Origin: Peptococcaceae bacterium
Lineage (GTDB): Bacteria > Bacillota > Peptococcia > Peptococcales > Peptococcaceae
Assembly: GCA_019420345.1 (NCBI GenBank)
Contig: JAHZHI010000072.1
Location: 1-30,407, forward strand
Length of the DNA stretch: 30,407 bases
Direction: 5' to 3'
Under the pieces are notes generated by a model. The model saw only the letters and a program-made list of their open reading frames with translations, searched no databases and had not been told where the DNA came from. Positions 15,761-23,556 of this stretch are shown here, piece after piece (the first letter of the stretch is position 1; each line of letters opens with the position of its first letter). Both the position numbers and the translations under genes were made by a program.

Positions 15761-16186
15761 TTACAGCATGGCGTGATCATCCAGCAGCGTCAAGCATTCC
15801 TCAAGAGTTGCCGCCATGACAATGGGACAGCGCTGGATCTTGTTGCGATTGTCGCCATCCAAAATCTGGTAACACTCTGTGCCACCATAGTCTGCTGTGT
15901 ACTCTTTGAACCATTCGGTAAATTGCAGCGCCATCTCCCGATAATCGCCATGTGCAGTCTCATCATCGGCGCCTTTGGCTGCATAATAAGCAAGCAGGCA
16001 AGCGCCGCCGGTCAGGCAGCCGCATGTGCTTCCGCTGCCACCAATGCCACCATTCAATCCCGCCAGAGCGCGTATCAAATCGGGATTGTTTTTTCCTTGG
16101 GCGTCAAGCACGAGACGCATCAAAATTTGTGCACAATCATATCCCTGCTCGTAAAGCGCCAGCATATCATCTAAATAATCGCTCAT
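15761..16186 (-). CDS. C_GCAxxG_C_C family redox protein (DVU1555-type)
   Basis: A 141-residue soluble protein with the spaced-Cys signature of the C_GCAxxG_C_C family: C18, C55-G-C57 in TCGCLTGGACLL, C63, C105 and C120. The family is thought to bind a redox group or metal, but no reaction is proven. An upstream GTG at 16204 is open. The AAAGGA box lies inside that extension at good distance from the ATG at 16186, so the latter is taken. It sits between the class I methyltransferase and the radical SAM gene. A paralogue occurs at 29883. Confidence 0.83.
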   Translation of the reverse strand: MSDYLDDMLALYEQGYDCAQILMRLVLDAQGKNNPDLIRALAGLNGGIGGSGSTCGCLTGGACLLAYYAAKGADDETAHGDYREMALQFTEWFKEYTADYGGTECYQILDGDNRNKIQRCPIVMAATLEECLTLLDDHAML

Positions 16187-16190
16187 CGGT

Positions 16191-16697
16191 TCACATCCTT
16201 TCACAAATCATGAGAATATAGGACAGTCCTTTGCCGGTTGGCACGTTGTCTTCCTTCCACAATGCTTCTAAATAATAGGCTTTCCATTCCTCGCTGAGGT
16301 CTTCAATATGTCGGCAGGCAAAACCTGCTGCGCGAACATCGCCCAGTAAGGCCACAACATCGCTGCACACATCAGAAAATGCCAACTTTCCGCCTTTTTT
16401 AAGCATACGGGCCGCTTCTTTCAAAGCCAGTGGAACATCACCGCTGGCATAAAAGCTGCACTCACTGATGATGCCATCAAAACTTTCATCTGCATAAGGC
16501 GCATGGAGGTAATCGCCGCTGGTCACATCTTGTGCAGGGTTTAAATCGATGCCTTCCGCTTCATAGCCCAAGGTTTTCAATAAGCGAACGGTTTGGCCAT
16601 CGCCGGCACCCATATCGAGCACGCGCGCACCTGCAGGCAAAAATGACAGTTCCATGAGATAACGGCTGTGCGCCTCGCCGCCAACATGCCCGTTCAT
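16191..16697 (-). CDS. Class I SAM-dependent methyltransferase (DVU1556-type)
   Basis: A 168-residue soluble protein. VLDMGAGDGQTVRLL (residues 27-41) is SAM motif I, EGIDLN supplies the acidic residue of motif II, and DESFDGIISECSFY and LKKGGKLAFSDV are motifs IV and V of UbiE/Methyltransf_11-type enzymes. It is shorter than the usual 220-260, lacking a substrate-binding C-terminal extension, so a small substrate or partner protein is likely. Its ATG overlaps the stop of the small CxxC protein by four bases. The substrate is unknown. From memory it corresponds to the DVU1556 family. Confidence 0.85.
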   Translation of the reverse strand: MNGHVGGEAHSRYLMELSFLPAGARVLDMGAGDGQTVRLLKTLGYEAEGIDLNPAQDVTSGDYLHAPYADESFDGIISECSFYASGDVPLALKEAARMLKKGGKLAFSDVCSDVVALLGDVRAAGFACRHIEDLSEEWKAYYLEALWKEDNVPTGKGLSYILMICERM

Positions 16698-16912
16698 TTG
16701 TCCTCCAATGCTTTTTCTACCGAAAGCACTTTCCCGAGCGCCAGTTCTTCAGGCACATAAACGAACCCACAAACAGGACATACTGGCAACTCCACAGGAA
16801 AGCCATTGTCAAGATAGGTAAACTTGGCCTTGCCTTTTTCCAGCGGCACCCCACATTTTTTGCACATGAGCTTGCCCTCTGGGTCAATGGTGTAGTAATT
16901 TTTTTCTGCCAT
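16694..16912 (-). CDS. Small double-CxxC redox/zinc protein (DVU1557-type)
   Basis: A 72-residue soluble protein with two Cys pairs, MCKKCGVPL (Cys17, Cys20) and PVCPVCGFVYVPEEL (Cys45, Cys48). This arrangement suits rubredoxin-like iron or a zinc ribbon. A rubredoxin-type iron site would make it an electron carrier. The context, between an Fe-S oxidoreductase and a methyltransferase, favours a redox or scaffold role, but zinc cannot be excluded. A GAGGAGG site precedes the ATG. The length fits a complete small protein rather than a fragment. Confidence 0.82.
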   Translation of the reverse strand: MAEKNYYTIDPEGKLMCKKCGVPLEKGKAKFTYLDNGFPVELPVCPVCGFVYVPEELALGKVLSVEKALEDK

Positions 16913-16923
16913 GATAGCCTCCT

Positions 16924-19212
16924 CTATTCGCGCGGTGCGATCCCCATACGATGGCTATAAGCACCCACAACGAGATACCCGTTCTCTGTTTCTTTATATT
17001 TCACCCAAATGGTGACATTGCCCAAACGGGCACGTGTAATTGAAATACCAGTTTCTTCATCGAGAATCGCTTCATCGGTTTCGCGAAGCGCTGTCAGCAC
17101 TTGCGCCACATCGCTTTTTAAAATCATGCGATCATCCATAATGTGCAGCGCTTCCGATGTGTACTCAATATCAAAAGGAACATCCAACAAGGCAAAATCC
17201 TCCTTCCACAGCTCACTGAGAAGCTGTTGTTTTAAGCCAAGACGATTGTACCGTTTCTGGCTGATGTCCGGGCAATGATCGGCACTGGTTCCGTAGACAA
17301 GTTCCAGAATATGCATGGATTCCCGTCCCTGACGTGCAAAACGATCACGACATGCCATGCAGTACGTCAAGTACGGTGCATCCGACCGCGACAAACACAT
17401 ATCTGTCATTTCATGAGCCACTTCACGATTGGCGTACTGTGTCAACCCGCCATAGCCACAGCAAGGCGAAGCATCGCCTTCATAAACTGTTGGCTGAATG
17501 TCACAATGCAGTTGCTCGGCAAGATGACGGATGGACTGCTGCGTGGCTGCATCACCTCTGGCTCCGCAGCTGTCATGAAGGGCCACCACACGTGACGCAC
17601 CGTCAGTCGCACGATCCGGCAGGCCGATCTCCTCGAGTACCTGCCAAATGCCTATGGTTGGCGCAGACGCAAAGGCAGCCAGTGTTTTCTGACACGTTGG
17701 GCAGGCACATATGATGGTTGGATTGCCCAATGTCTGCAGAGCGTCTTTCAAAAGTGCCTGAGTTTCCTCGAACATTTCTGTTCGTCCTGCCCAATCTGCA
17801 ATGATGCCGCAGCAGCCAAGGATCAACGCCACACCGCCATCCAATCGTTCACACAAGTCATTGTACGCAGCACGAACCGTCGCCGGCGCAATGGCCGACA
17901 TTTGACAGCCCGGAAAGAACACATACTTACAGGTGTCATACCCCACCGCTGGACGCGCCAGGAAGGCTTCACTATTGGAAAACATCATATCCATCAGCGC
18001 AAATTCGTGCGGTGCCAGAGGCATTTTCCCTGTTTCAACCATATTTTGCCGTGCTAAGTGACAAACCTCAGCCATGTCGAATCCATTTGGGCACACCACC
18101 TTACACTGACCACACAAGCTGCAGGCATTGATGGGTTTATTCATCACATGATCGCCCATGATAATGGACACATTATTGTAAATTTCTCGCGTGAGACTGC
18201 GTGGGAATTTTTTATAATGCTGCAAGTAAGGACATGCCTTGATGCACTCATCACAATGGCATTGAATGCAGCGAGATGCTTCTCGTACAGCTTCTTCTTT
18301 CGTATAAATTTCCTGACATACAACCTGATTGGTCGCTTCTACCCCATCAAGGGATGTAAACAGTCGCGTTGATACGGCGCCTTCTTCGCCGCGTGTATTG
18401 GACGGATGCAGTTTCTGGGCAAGGCGATCCACCGTCAGCGCTGCTTTTTTGGCGCTAAAGGCGCTGTCCAGCACGCCATTTGTCGTGCCACACACCAAAG
18501 ATGCAGCTTCCAGATACATCAGCGCCTGATCGGGAACGGCTCCTGGCAAACAATCCTGAACAACCGCCATGCTGGCACATACTACGTCATTTTTTTGCTT
18601 GAGTGCATCCAATAGGGCTGGCGTCAGCTGCTCCTTAAAATGAAACTGAACATCCATCTTTGCCAGTATATCCTGTGTATGCTGCACGGTCTCTGCGCTT
18701 GCGAAAGCAGTTTCCACATATAACCACTCACTGGCGTCATTTTCTGCACAATAAACAGACAGTGGATAATTTTTCTTTTCCAGTTCTCCTAAAAGAAACA
18801 GCACAAATAGACCGCTGCCAACGATGGCTACAGTTTTTTTCTTTTTCATGCGCAAACCGCGGTGCATTTTCTCAGGGTTGCCATAGGTGATAATCGCCCG
18901 TTCCAGATGCCCGATCGCAATCCCTTCACCCAATTCATTGAGCTTGCAGGCATTTTCGCATGGTGCCTCACAGCCTTCCGCAAGAAGAGAAGGGAATGGC
19001 GTATTTTTCGCATACAAAGCATACGCCTTGTCAAAGTCGTCTTTTGCAAGAGCGGCTAAAATATCTTTTATATCCAGTTTCAATGGACAAGCGGCATTAC
19101 AATAGGCTGGCTCTTCATGAATGCAAAGCTGTTCACGGGCTGCCAGTTCTTCTTTAGAAAACATTTGTTTTTGTCGATACACATGGGTTGACGCGCGTTC
19201 ATCAATCGTCAT
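16924..19212 (-). CDS. Multi-domain Fe-S protein: GltD-like N-terminus, ferredoxin and CCG domains
   Basis: A 762-residue soluble electron-transfer protein. Residues 1-120 match the N-terminal Fe-S domain of glutamate synthase small subunits (CNAACPLKLDIKDIL, CEAPCENAC). A Rossmann start, VAIVGSGLFVLF (128-139), follows, but it lacks the full GxGxxG/A and the later FAD/NADPH motifs, so flavin binding is doubtful. Residues 315-374 hold two ferredoxin-type clusters (CIQCHCDECIKACP, CSLCGQCKVVCP). Residues 436-621 carry two CCG domains as in HdrB/GlpC: C436, C467-C468, C504/C507, then C549, C584-C585, C618/C621. About 140 C-terminal residues are unassigned. It sits next to mop and could accept its electrons. 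Confidence 0.82.
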   Translation of the reverse strand: MTIDERASTHVYRQKQMFSKEELAAREQLCIHEEPAYCNAACPLKLDIKDILAALAKDDFDKAYALYAKNTPFPSLLAEGCEAPCENACKLNELGEGIAIGHLERAIITYGNPEKMHRGLRMKKKKTVAIVGSGLFVLFLLGELEKKNYPLSVYCAENDASEWLYVETAFASAETVQHTQDILAKMDVQFHFKEQLTPALLDALKQKNDVVCASMAVVQDCLPGAVPDQALMYLEAASLVCGTTNGVLDSAFSAKKAALTVDRLAQKLHPSNTRGEEGAVSTRLFTSLDGVEATNQVVCQEIYTKEEAVREASRCIQCHCDECIKACPYLQHYKKFPRSLTREIYNNVSIIMGDHVMNKPINACSLCGQCKVVCPNGFDMAEVCHLARQNMVETGKMPLAPHEFALMDMMFSNSEAFLARPAVGYDTCKYVFFPGCQMSAIAPATVRAAYNDLCERLDGGVALILGCCGIIADWAGRTEMFEETQALLKDALQTLGNPTIICACPTCQKTLAAFASAPTIGIWQVLEEIGLPDRATDGASRVVALHDSCGARGDAATQQSIRHLAEQLHCDIQPTVYEGDASPCCGYGGLTQYANREVAHEMTDMCLSRSDAPYLTYCMACRDRFARQGRESMHILELVYGTSADHCPDISQKRYNRLGLKQQLLSELWKEDFALLDVPFDIEYTSEALHIMDDRMILKSDVAQVLTALRETDEAILDEETGISITRARLGNVTIWVKYKETENGYLVVGAYSHRMGIAPRE

Positions 19213-19248
19213 TGGAAACGCCCCCTTTGCATAGATAATAAAGTGAAA

Positions 19249-19266
19249 GAGGCGGTTACCCGCCTC
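19249..19266 (-). terminator. Weak intra-operon hairpin after mop
   Basis: A 7-bp GC-rich stem (GAGGCGG with CCGCCTC, 4-base loop), followed on the minus strand by TTTCACTTTATT. The interrupted T-tract suggests partial termination, giving more mop than downstream message. Confidence 0.55.
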
Positions 19267-19302
19267 CTTCAGTGTATCACAGTTTATTTTTCAGTAAAAT
19301 AT

Positions 19303-22047
19303 TTAGTTTAACGCATCCAGTGCTGCCTTCACAACATCAGGTGTTGCCGGAACCTGAGTGATGCGTGCGCCGGTAGCATTATAAATAGCATTGAGAATAG
19401 CAGGATGTGGTGCATCCAATGGTGCTTCACCGCAGCCAGCTGCACCGTATGGTCCATTTGGACGTGGAGTCTGTACATAGTGCAGTTCAATGTCATCTGG
19501 AACATCCTTTGGATAAGGAATGCCGCACTTCAGCAAGGTGGTATCTTTTTCCAGATCCTCGAAGTTTTCGGACAATGCCAGGCCAATCCCTTGAGCCAAG
19601 CCGCCATAGAAGCTCCCATCAACAAGCAGCTTGTTCATGATGGTACCAACGTCGGCCACGCAGGTGAATTTTTCTACAGTAACTTTACCGGTTTCGGTAT
19701 CAACGCAAACTTCTGGCAGGAACAGCGTGTACATGTAAACACTGAATGGATCACCCTGAGCCGTAGCCTGATCAATTGGTCGATCTGCGCAAGCAGTTGC
19801 AACCCATTGTCCCAGCACTTTGGTTTCGATGCCATCGGCAACCATTTCATCATAGGTGCGATAGGTGCCGTCGTCTTTCTTCATGGCTGCCAGTAAGTTT
19901 TCAGCAGCGAGGCGGCAAGCATTACCTGTCATAACCTGAGAACGGGAACCGCCTGCAGGGCCAGAGTTTGGTGTCACCTTGGTGTCGTTCATCACAAGGC
20001 GAATCTGTTCTGGTTTGATGCCAGCCTGACGCAGTGTTTCGTGCGCACTGACCAAGGTCCCCATATCAGCGCCCTGGCCGTGGTCTTCCCAGGAAACGTA
20101 CATTGTCACAGTGCCGTCTGGGTTCAATTCTGCGTAAGCCTGAGAACTGTCTACGCCGTCAAGCCCACTGCCATAAACACCGCTGGCCACACCAATGCCA
20201 TATTTATAGCGGCCATCAGAAGCTGCATTCTTTTCTGCAACACGTTTCTTGCCAGCTTCGTAAAGCGGACGTGCCACTTTGTACATTTCTTCCAAGCAAT
20301 AAACATCTGGTTCGTAACCGGTAGGAATCGTGGAATGTTCAGATTCTTTGTAGCAGTTCAATTCACGGATATCAAACGGATCCATGCCCATTTTTGCTGC
20401 AAGCACATCCATGGCAATTTCAGAACCCATAAAGGACTGTGGAGAACCATAACCACGGAATGCAGAGCCCCATGCATGGTTGGTAAATACCGTCTGGCTC
20501 TTATTGCGAATGGTAGGAATATGATAACCAGCCCCAACGAATTGGCTGAGACGATGCGTCAAGAGATCACCAAATTCGGAGTATGGACCGTGGTCAATGT
20601 AGTTGTCGCCCCACAGGCCAAGCAGCTTCCCATTTTCATCTGCTGCCAATTTAATGTGCATGAAAGCAGGGGAACGTTTGCCAGTGTAAGTGATGTTCTG
20701 ATACATATTGAACACCAAAGATACTGGACGCTGGCATACCAATGCAGCAACCCCCAAAATGGCTTCGTTGGTTGGTGAGAATTTATAGCCAAATGTCCCG
20801 CCAGTATGGTTTTGTACGAGACGCAGTTTTTCCATTGGAACACCAATCCCGTCGGCGATCATTGGCATGTGCAAATGGAGGCCAATGGACTTGGAGTGGA
20901 TGGTCAGCATGCCATCTTCATCAATGTAAGCATAGCCGCAGTCTGGTTCGAGATGCAGATGTGGCTGACGAGAGCAATAAGATTCAATTTCAACCACATT
21001 TGGCGCAGAATCGAAGTCAAAATCTGGCCCCTTGATGCAGTTGGTTTCATAGTAAGCATTTGGTGTGCCAGGATGAATTTCAATGGCATCTTCTGCAATG
21101 GCATCCATCGCATTCATGTATGCTGGCAGTTCTTCAATATCTACTTTGACAGCAGCTGCAGCAGCACGTGCATGTTCTTCAGTATCTGCTGCAACGATGG
21201 CAATGGCATCACCAAATTGGAAAATCTTTTCATCGCAAAGGATTGGACGATCCCAGCCGTCGCACTTATTGTTCAGCGGCAGCATGACAAGACCATTGAT
21301 GCGGTTTTTGCCAGGAACATCTTTTGCCGTGATTACCTTGAATACGCCAGGCATTTTTTCTGCTTCGGATGTGTCGACACCTTTGAGCAGAGCATGGCTG
21401 ACCTGCGCCTGTACAAGGGCGAGTCGCAAGGTATCCTTTGGCATCTTGAGCGCGTCGTCTGCACCGAAGTCCCAAGTACCGGTGACTTTCTGCGCTGCAG
21501 ATGGGCGAATGTAGTTTGTACCAACGATCGAATCACCAGTTGGTTTGAATACAAGATCTTCTTTCGTGATTTCGCCGCGAATAACGCGTGCTGCATCCAT
21601 GACTGCATCCACAAGTGGTTTATACCCTGTGCAGCGGCACAGATTGCGATTCTTTTGGAACCAATCGCGCACTTCTTCACGGGTTGGATTTGGGTTGTTA
21701 TCCAACAGCACTTTCGAAGTCATAATAAAACCAGGGGAGCAGAAACCACATTGTGCGCAGCCATGAGCCATCCATGCAACCTGCAGTGGATGCATGTCAC
21801 TCAATGTGCCAATGCCTTCAATGGTCGTGATTTCAGCATTGTCTGGCAGACGGGTCAGTTTTGTAATGCAGGCACGGGTTACCTTGCCATCAACAATGAC
21901 GTTGCAGGCACCGCAGTGACCCTGACCGCAACCAATCTTGCAGCCTGTAAGCAGAAGACGCTCACGCAGGAAACTGGCCAGCGTTTCGCCGTCTTCTACA
22001 ACGACTTGACGCGCTACGCCATTGACAATAAATGTACGTTTAATCAT
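19303..22047 (-). CDS. mop: Molybdenum-dependent aldehyde oxidoreductase (xanthine-oxidase family)
   Basis: A 914-residue single-chain enzyme of the xanthine-oxidase family, co-linear with Desulfovibrio gigas MOP (907 residues). 2Fe-2S cluster I ligands are C40, C45, C48 and C60. Cluster II ligands are C100, C103, C137 and C139, identical in numbering to MOP as I remember it. The molybdenum domain carries GGTFGYKFSP and the AFRGYG loop, and the base-catalyst Glu874 lies in GCGEAPLDAPHP. There is no FAD domain, so electrons must leave through another protein. The expected reaction is aldehyde plus water to carboxylic acid, using molybdopterin cytosine dinucleotide. GGAGGG precedes the ATG. The clustered mod, MocA-like and XdhC genes supply its cofactor. 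The natural substrate is unknown. Confidence 0.93.
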   Translation of the reverse strand: MIKRTFIVNGVARQVVVEDGETLASFLRERLLLTGCKIGCGQGHCGACNVIVDGKVTRACITKLTRLPDNAEITTIEGIGTLSDMHPLQVAWMAHGCAQCGFCSPGFIMTSKVLLDNNPNPTREEVRDWFQKNRNLCRCTGYKPLVDAVMDAARVIRGEITKEDLVFKPTGDSIVGTNYIRPSAAQKVTGTWDFGADDALKMPKDTLRLALVQAQVSHALLKGVDTSEAEKMPGVFKVITAKDVPGKNRINGLVMLPLNNKCDGWDRPILCDEKIFQFGDAIAIVAADTEEHARAAAAAVKVDIEELPAYMNAMDAIAEDAIEIHPGTPNAYYETNCIKGPDFDFDSAPNVVEIESYCSRQPHLHLEPDCGYAYIDEDGMLTIHSKSIGLHLHMPMIADGIGVPMEKLRLVQNHTGGTFGYKFSPTNEAILGVAALVCQRPVSLVFNMYQNITYTGKRSPAFMHIKLAADENGKLLGLWGDNYIDHGPYSEFGDLLTHRLSQFVGAGYHIPTIRNKSQTVFTNHAWGSAFRGYGSPQSFMGSEIAMDVLAAKMGMDPFDIRELNCYKESEHSTIPTGYEPDVYCLEEMYKVARPLYEAGKKRVAEKNAASDGRYKYGIGVASGVYGSGLDGVDSSQAYAELNPDGTVTMYVSWEDHGQGADMGTLVSAHETLRQAGIKPEQIRLVMNDTKVTPNSGPAGGSRSQVMTGNACRLAAENLLAAMKKDDGTYRTYDEMVADGIETKVLGQWVATACADRPIDQATAQGDPFSVYMYTLFLPEVCVDTETGKVTVEKFTCVADVGTIMNKLLVDGSFYGGLAQGIGLALSENFEDLEKDTTLLKCGIPYPKDVPDDIELHYVQTPRPNGPYGAAGCGEAPLDAPHPAILNAIYNATGARITQVPATPDVVKAALDALN

Positions 22048-22105
22048 TTGGAAGTCCCTCCTCTAAATTTTGTGCTGCTACATTGTTCGATCTCTCATGA
22101 CAGAA

Positions 22106-22530
22106 TTATGTATGGTTACCACAAGCATCGTGATCAGGGCCTTTACCGGTAAGATCCTTCATACGAGTGAGTCCTCTGGCAGTATAAAATACCAATTGGG
22201 ACAGACTGCCATCTAAATTTTCTCCTGAGAGTCGCAAAAAGTTTGCATTTTCGTAGTAAGAAATGGGAAGCTCTCGTCTGTAAATTTCACCGGTAACACT
22301 GTCACGCACTTCAACAGTCACAACATCTGCACGAATTTCAAATACTTTCTCTTCCGTAATCTCACCATCTTTCTGAAATGCATGAATCTTCTTTAATAAA
22401 AGAGTAGTCCTCGTAAAAACATTCTGTCAACTTGTATCCATTTACAAGTCGATGATAAAGCAAGCCATTATAGCTGAACGTAGGCGACTTTATCACACGT
22501 GATGATTGTAATATAAAAATATTTTTTCAT
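22106..22530 (-). pseudogene. Decayed ~140-codon gene upstream of mop (two frameshifts)
   Basis: The 71-codon frame ending at 22106 (ELPISYYENANFLRLSGENL in its middle) has only a GTG start and no ribosome site. Its frame stays open further upstream. Reading the minus strand from ATG 22530, three segments join into one plausible protein if two single bases are removed. They are MKKYFYITIITCDKVAYVQ, then YNGLLYHRLVNGYKLTECFY, then KKIHAFQKDGEITEEKVFEI running into the 71-codon part. The shifts fall near 22468-22472 and in an A-run near 22396-22400. The family is not recognised. It ends 58 bases before mop, so it was probably the first gene of that operon. A sequencing error or programmed frameshifting are alternatives. 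Confidence 0.55.
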
Positions 22531-22541
22531 TTCCAGACCGT

Positions 22542-22569
22542 ATTGTAACAAAATACAAATTGCTGTAAA
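22542..22569 (-). promoter_or_regulatory. Promoter of the mop operon
   Basis: On the minus strand TTTACA (22564-22569) and TACAAT (22542-22547) are spaced 16 bp. It almost completely overlaps the divergent mod promoter. The predicted start near 22535 leaves only about five bases before the decayed gene's ATG. Confidence 0.5.
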
Positions 22570-22571
22570 AT
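22543..22571 (+). promoter_or_regulatory. Promoter of the modABC operon
   Basis: TTGTAA (22543-22548) and TAAAAT (22566-22571) are spaced exactly 17 bp. The predicted start site is near 22578, inside the 16-bp palindrome. Confidence 0.55.
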
Positions 22572-22647
22572 TCTTGAAACAGCTGTTTCATATTATTTCA
22601 TATCGTTTCGTATCATTTCACAAAGTGCTATGAAAGAAGGGAATTAC

Positions 22648-23517
22648 ATGAAAAAGAAAATACTTGCATTCATGCTCATCAGCGTCATGCTTTGTGGCAT
22701 TTTGACGAGCTGCGGAGAAAAAGAAAGCAGCAGTGAAACAACAAATGCCACTACATCTTCCGCAAATGAATCTGAACAAGTCGATCTTATTGTATTTGCA
22801 GCTGCATCTATGACCGAAACGCTCACAGAACTCAGCACTGCCTACATGGAAGAACATCCAAATGTCAATGTTGTGCTCAACTTTGATTCTTCCGGAACCT
22901 TAAAAACACAAATTAAAGAAGGTGCAGATTGTGACGTCTTCATTTCAGCTGGTCAGTTGCAAATGGATCAATTGGATGCTGATGCAGACGCATCTGTCAA
23001 CACTGAAGGATTGGATTATGTATTAGAAGGCAGTCGTTTTGACATTCTGGAAAACAAAGTTGCTCTCGTAGTCCCTGACAACAACACGAAAAACATTCAA
23101 TCTTTCGAGGATATGAAGACAGGCCTTGAAAACGGCAGCATTCTTCTTGCAATGGGCAACAGCGACGTGCCAGTTGGACAATACACCCAGAAAATTTTAA
23201 CCTACTTGGGCCTGGATGAAACATCGCTGGCAAACGCCGGAAATATCACTTACGGTTCTAATGTCAAAGAAGTCACCACTCAAGTGAGTGAAGCAGCCGT
23301 TGACTGTGGGATTGTTTACCAAACGGATGCCTATTCAGCTGGCTTAACAGTCGTAGATACCGCTACATCAGAAATGTGCGGACAAGTCATCTATCCTGCA
23401 GCAGTACTCAATGTCTCCAAGCACCCAGATATTGCCAAGGATTATCTGAACTTCCTTACCAGCGATGCGGCAGATGCTGTATTTGAAGAGGTTGGATTCA
23501 CGGCCATCAACGAGTAA
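22648..23517 (+). CDS. modA: Molybdate ABC transporter substrate-binding lipoprotein
   Basis: A 289-residue exported lipoprotein. The signal peptide MKKKILAFMLISVMLCGIL ends in the lipobox LTSC, followed by a Ser/Thr/Glu-rich linker. The mature part follows ModA: VFAAASMTETL carries the Ser that contacts the oxyanion, DSSGTLKTQI the second, and GNSDVPVGQYT and VDCGIVYQTDA complete the site. It captures molybdate or tungstate outside the membrane for ModBC. An in-frame ATG six codons upstream (22630) is less likely because the AGAAGGG box lies after it, eight bases before 22648. Confidence 0.94.
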   Translation: MKKKILAFMLISVMLCGILTSCGEKESSSETTNATTSSANESEQVDLIVFAAASMTETLTELSTAYMEEHPNVNVVLNFDSSGTLKTQIKEGADCDVFISAGQLQMDQLDADADASVNTEGLDYVLEGSRFDILENKVALVVPDNNTKNIQSFEDMKTGLENGSILLAMGNSDVPVGQYTQKILTYLGLDETSLANAGNITYGSNVKEVTTQVSEAAVDCGIVYQTDAYSAGLTVVDTATSEMCGQVIYPAAVLNVSKHPDIAKDYLNFLTSDAADAVFEEVGFTAINE

Positions 23518-23556
23518 TCAAAGACTACCGTTTTTAAGTCAAGGGGGGTGAGCACC

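Larger units (their letters stand above)
22540..22625. promoter_or_regulatory. Operator region: palindromes and 10-bp repeats between mop and mod operons
   Basis: Three elements lie together. An imperfect 17-bp palindrome (GTATT-7 bp-AATAC, 22540-22556) covers the mod -35 and mop -10 boxes. A perfect 16-bp palindrome, TGAAACAGCTGTTTCA (22575-22590), sits on the mod start site. Four units with exact 10-bp period (TTTCATATTA, TTTCATATCG, TTTCGTATCA, TTTCACAAAG) run from 22586 to 22625. Spacing by one helical turn suits a regulator bound cooperatively on one DNA face. The ModE-like domain encoded at 26675 is the obvious candidate, by inference only. Confidence 0.6.

Noticed and set aside
20806..22152. 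Plus-strand 448-codon open frame opposite mop
   Set aside because: It lies fully antisense to the highly conserved Fe-S and molybdenum domains of mop, has no ribosome site and an amino-acid mix rich in Cys/Trp/His typical of shadow frames.
22106..22321. Intact 71-codon gene starting at GTG 22321
   Set aside because: The GTG lacks a ribosome site and the same frame continues upstream with protein-like sequence, so it is better read as the 3' part of a frameshifted gene.
22586..22625. CRISPR or satellite array
   Set aside because: Only four 10-bp units without spacers, located at promoters; a regulatory reading fits better.
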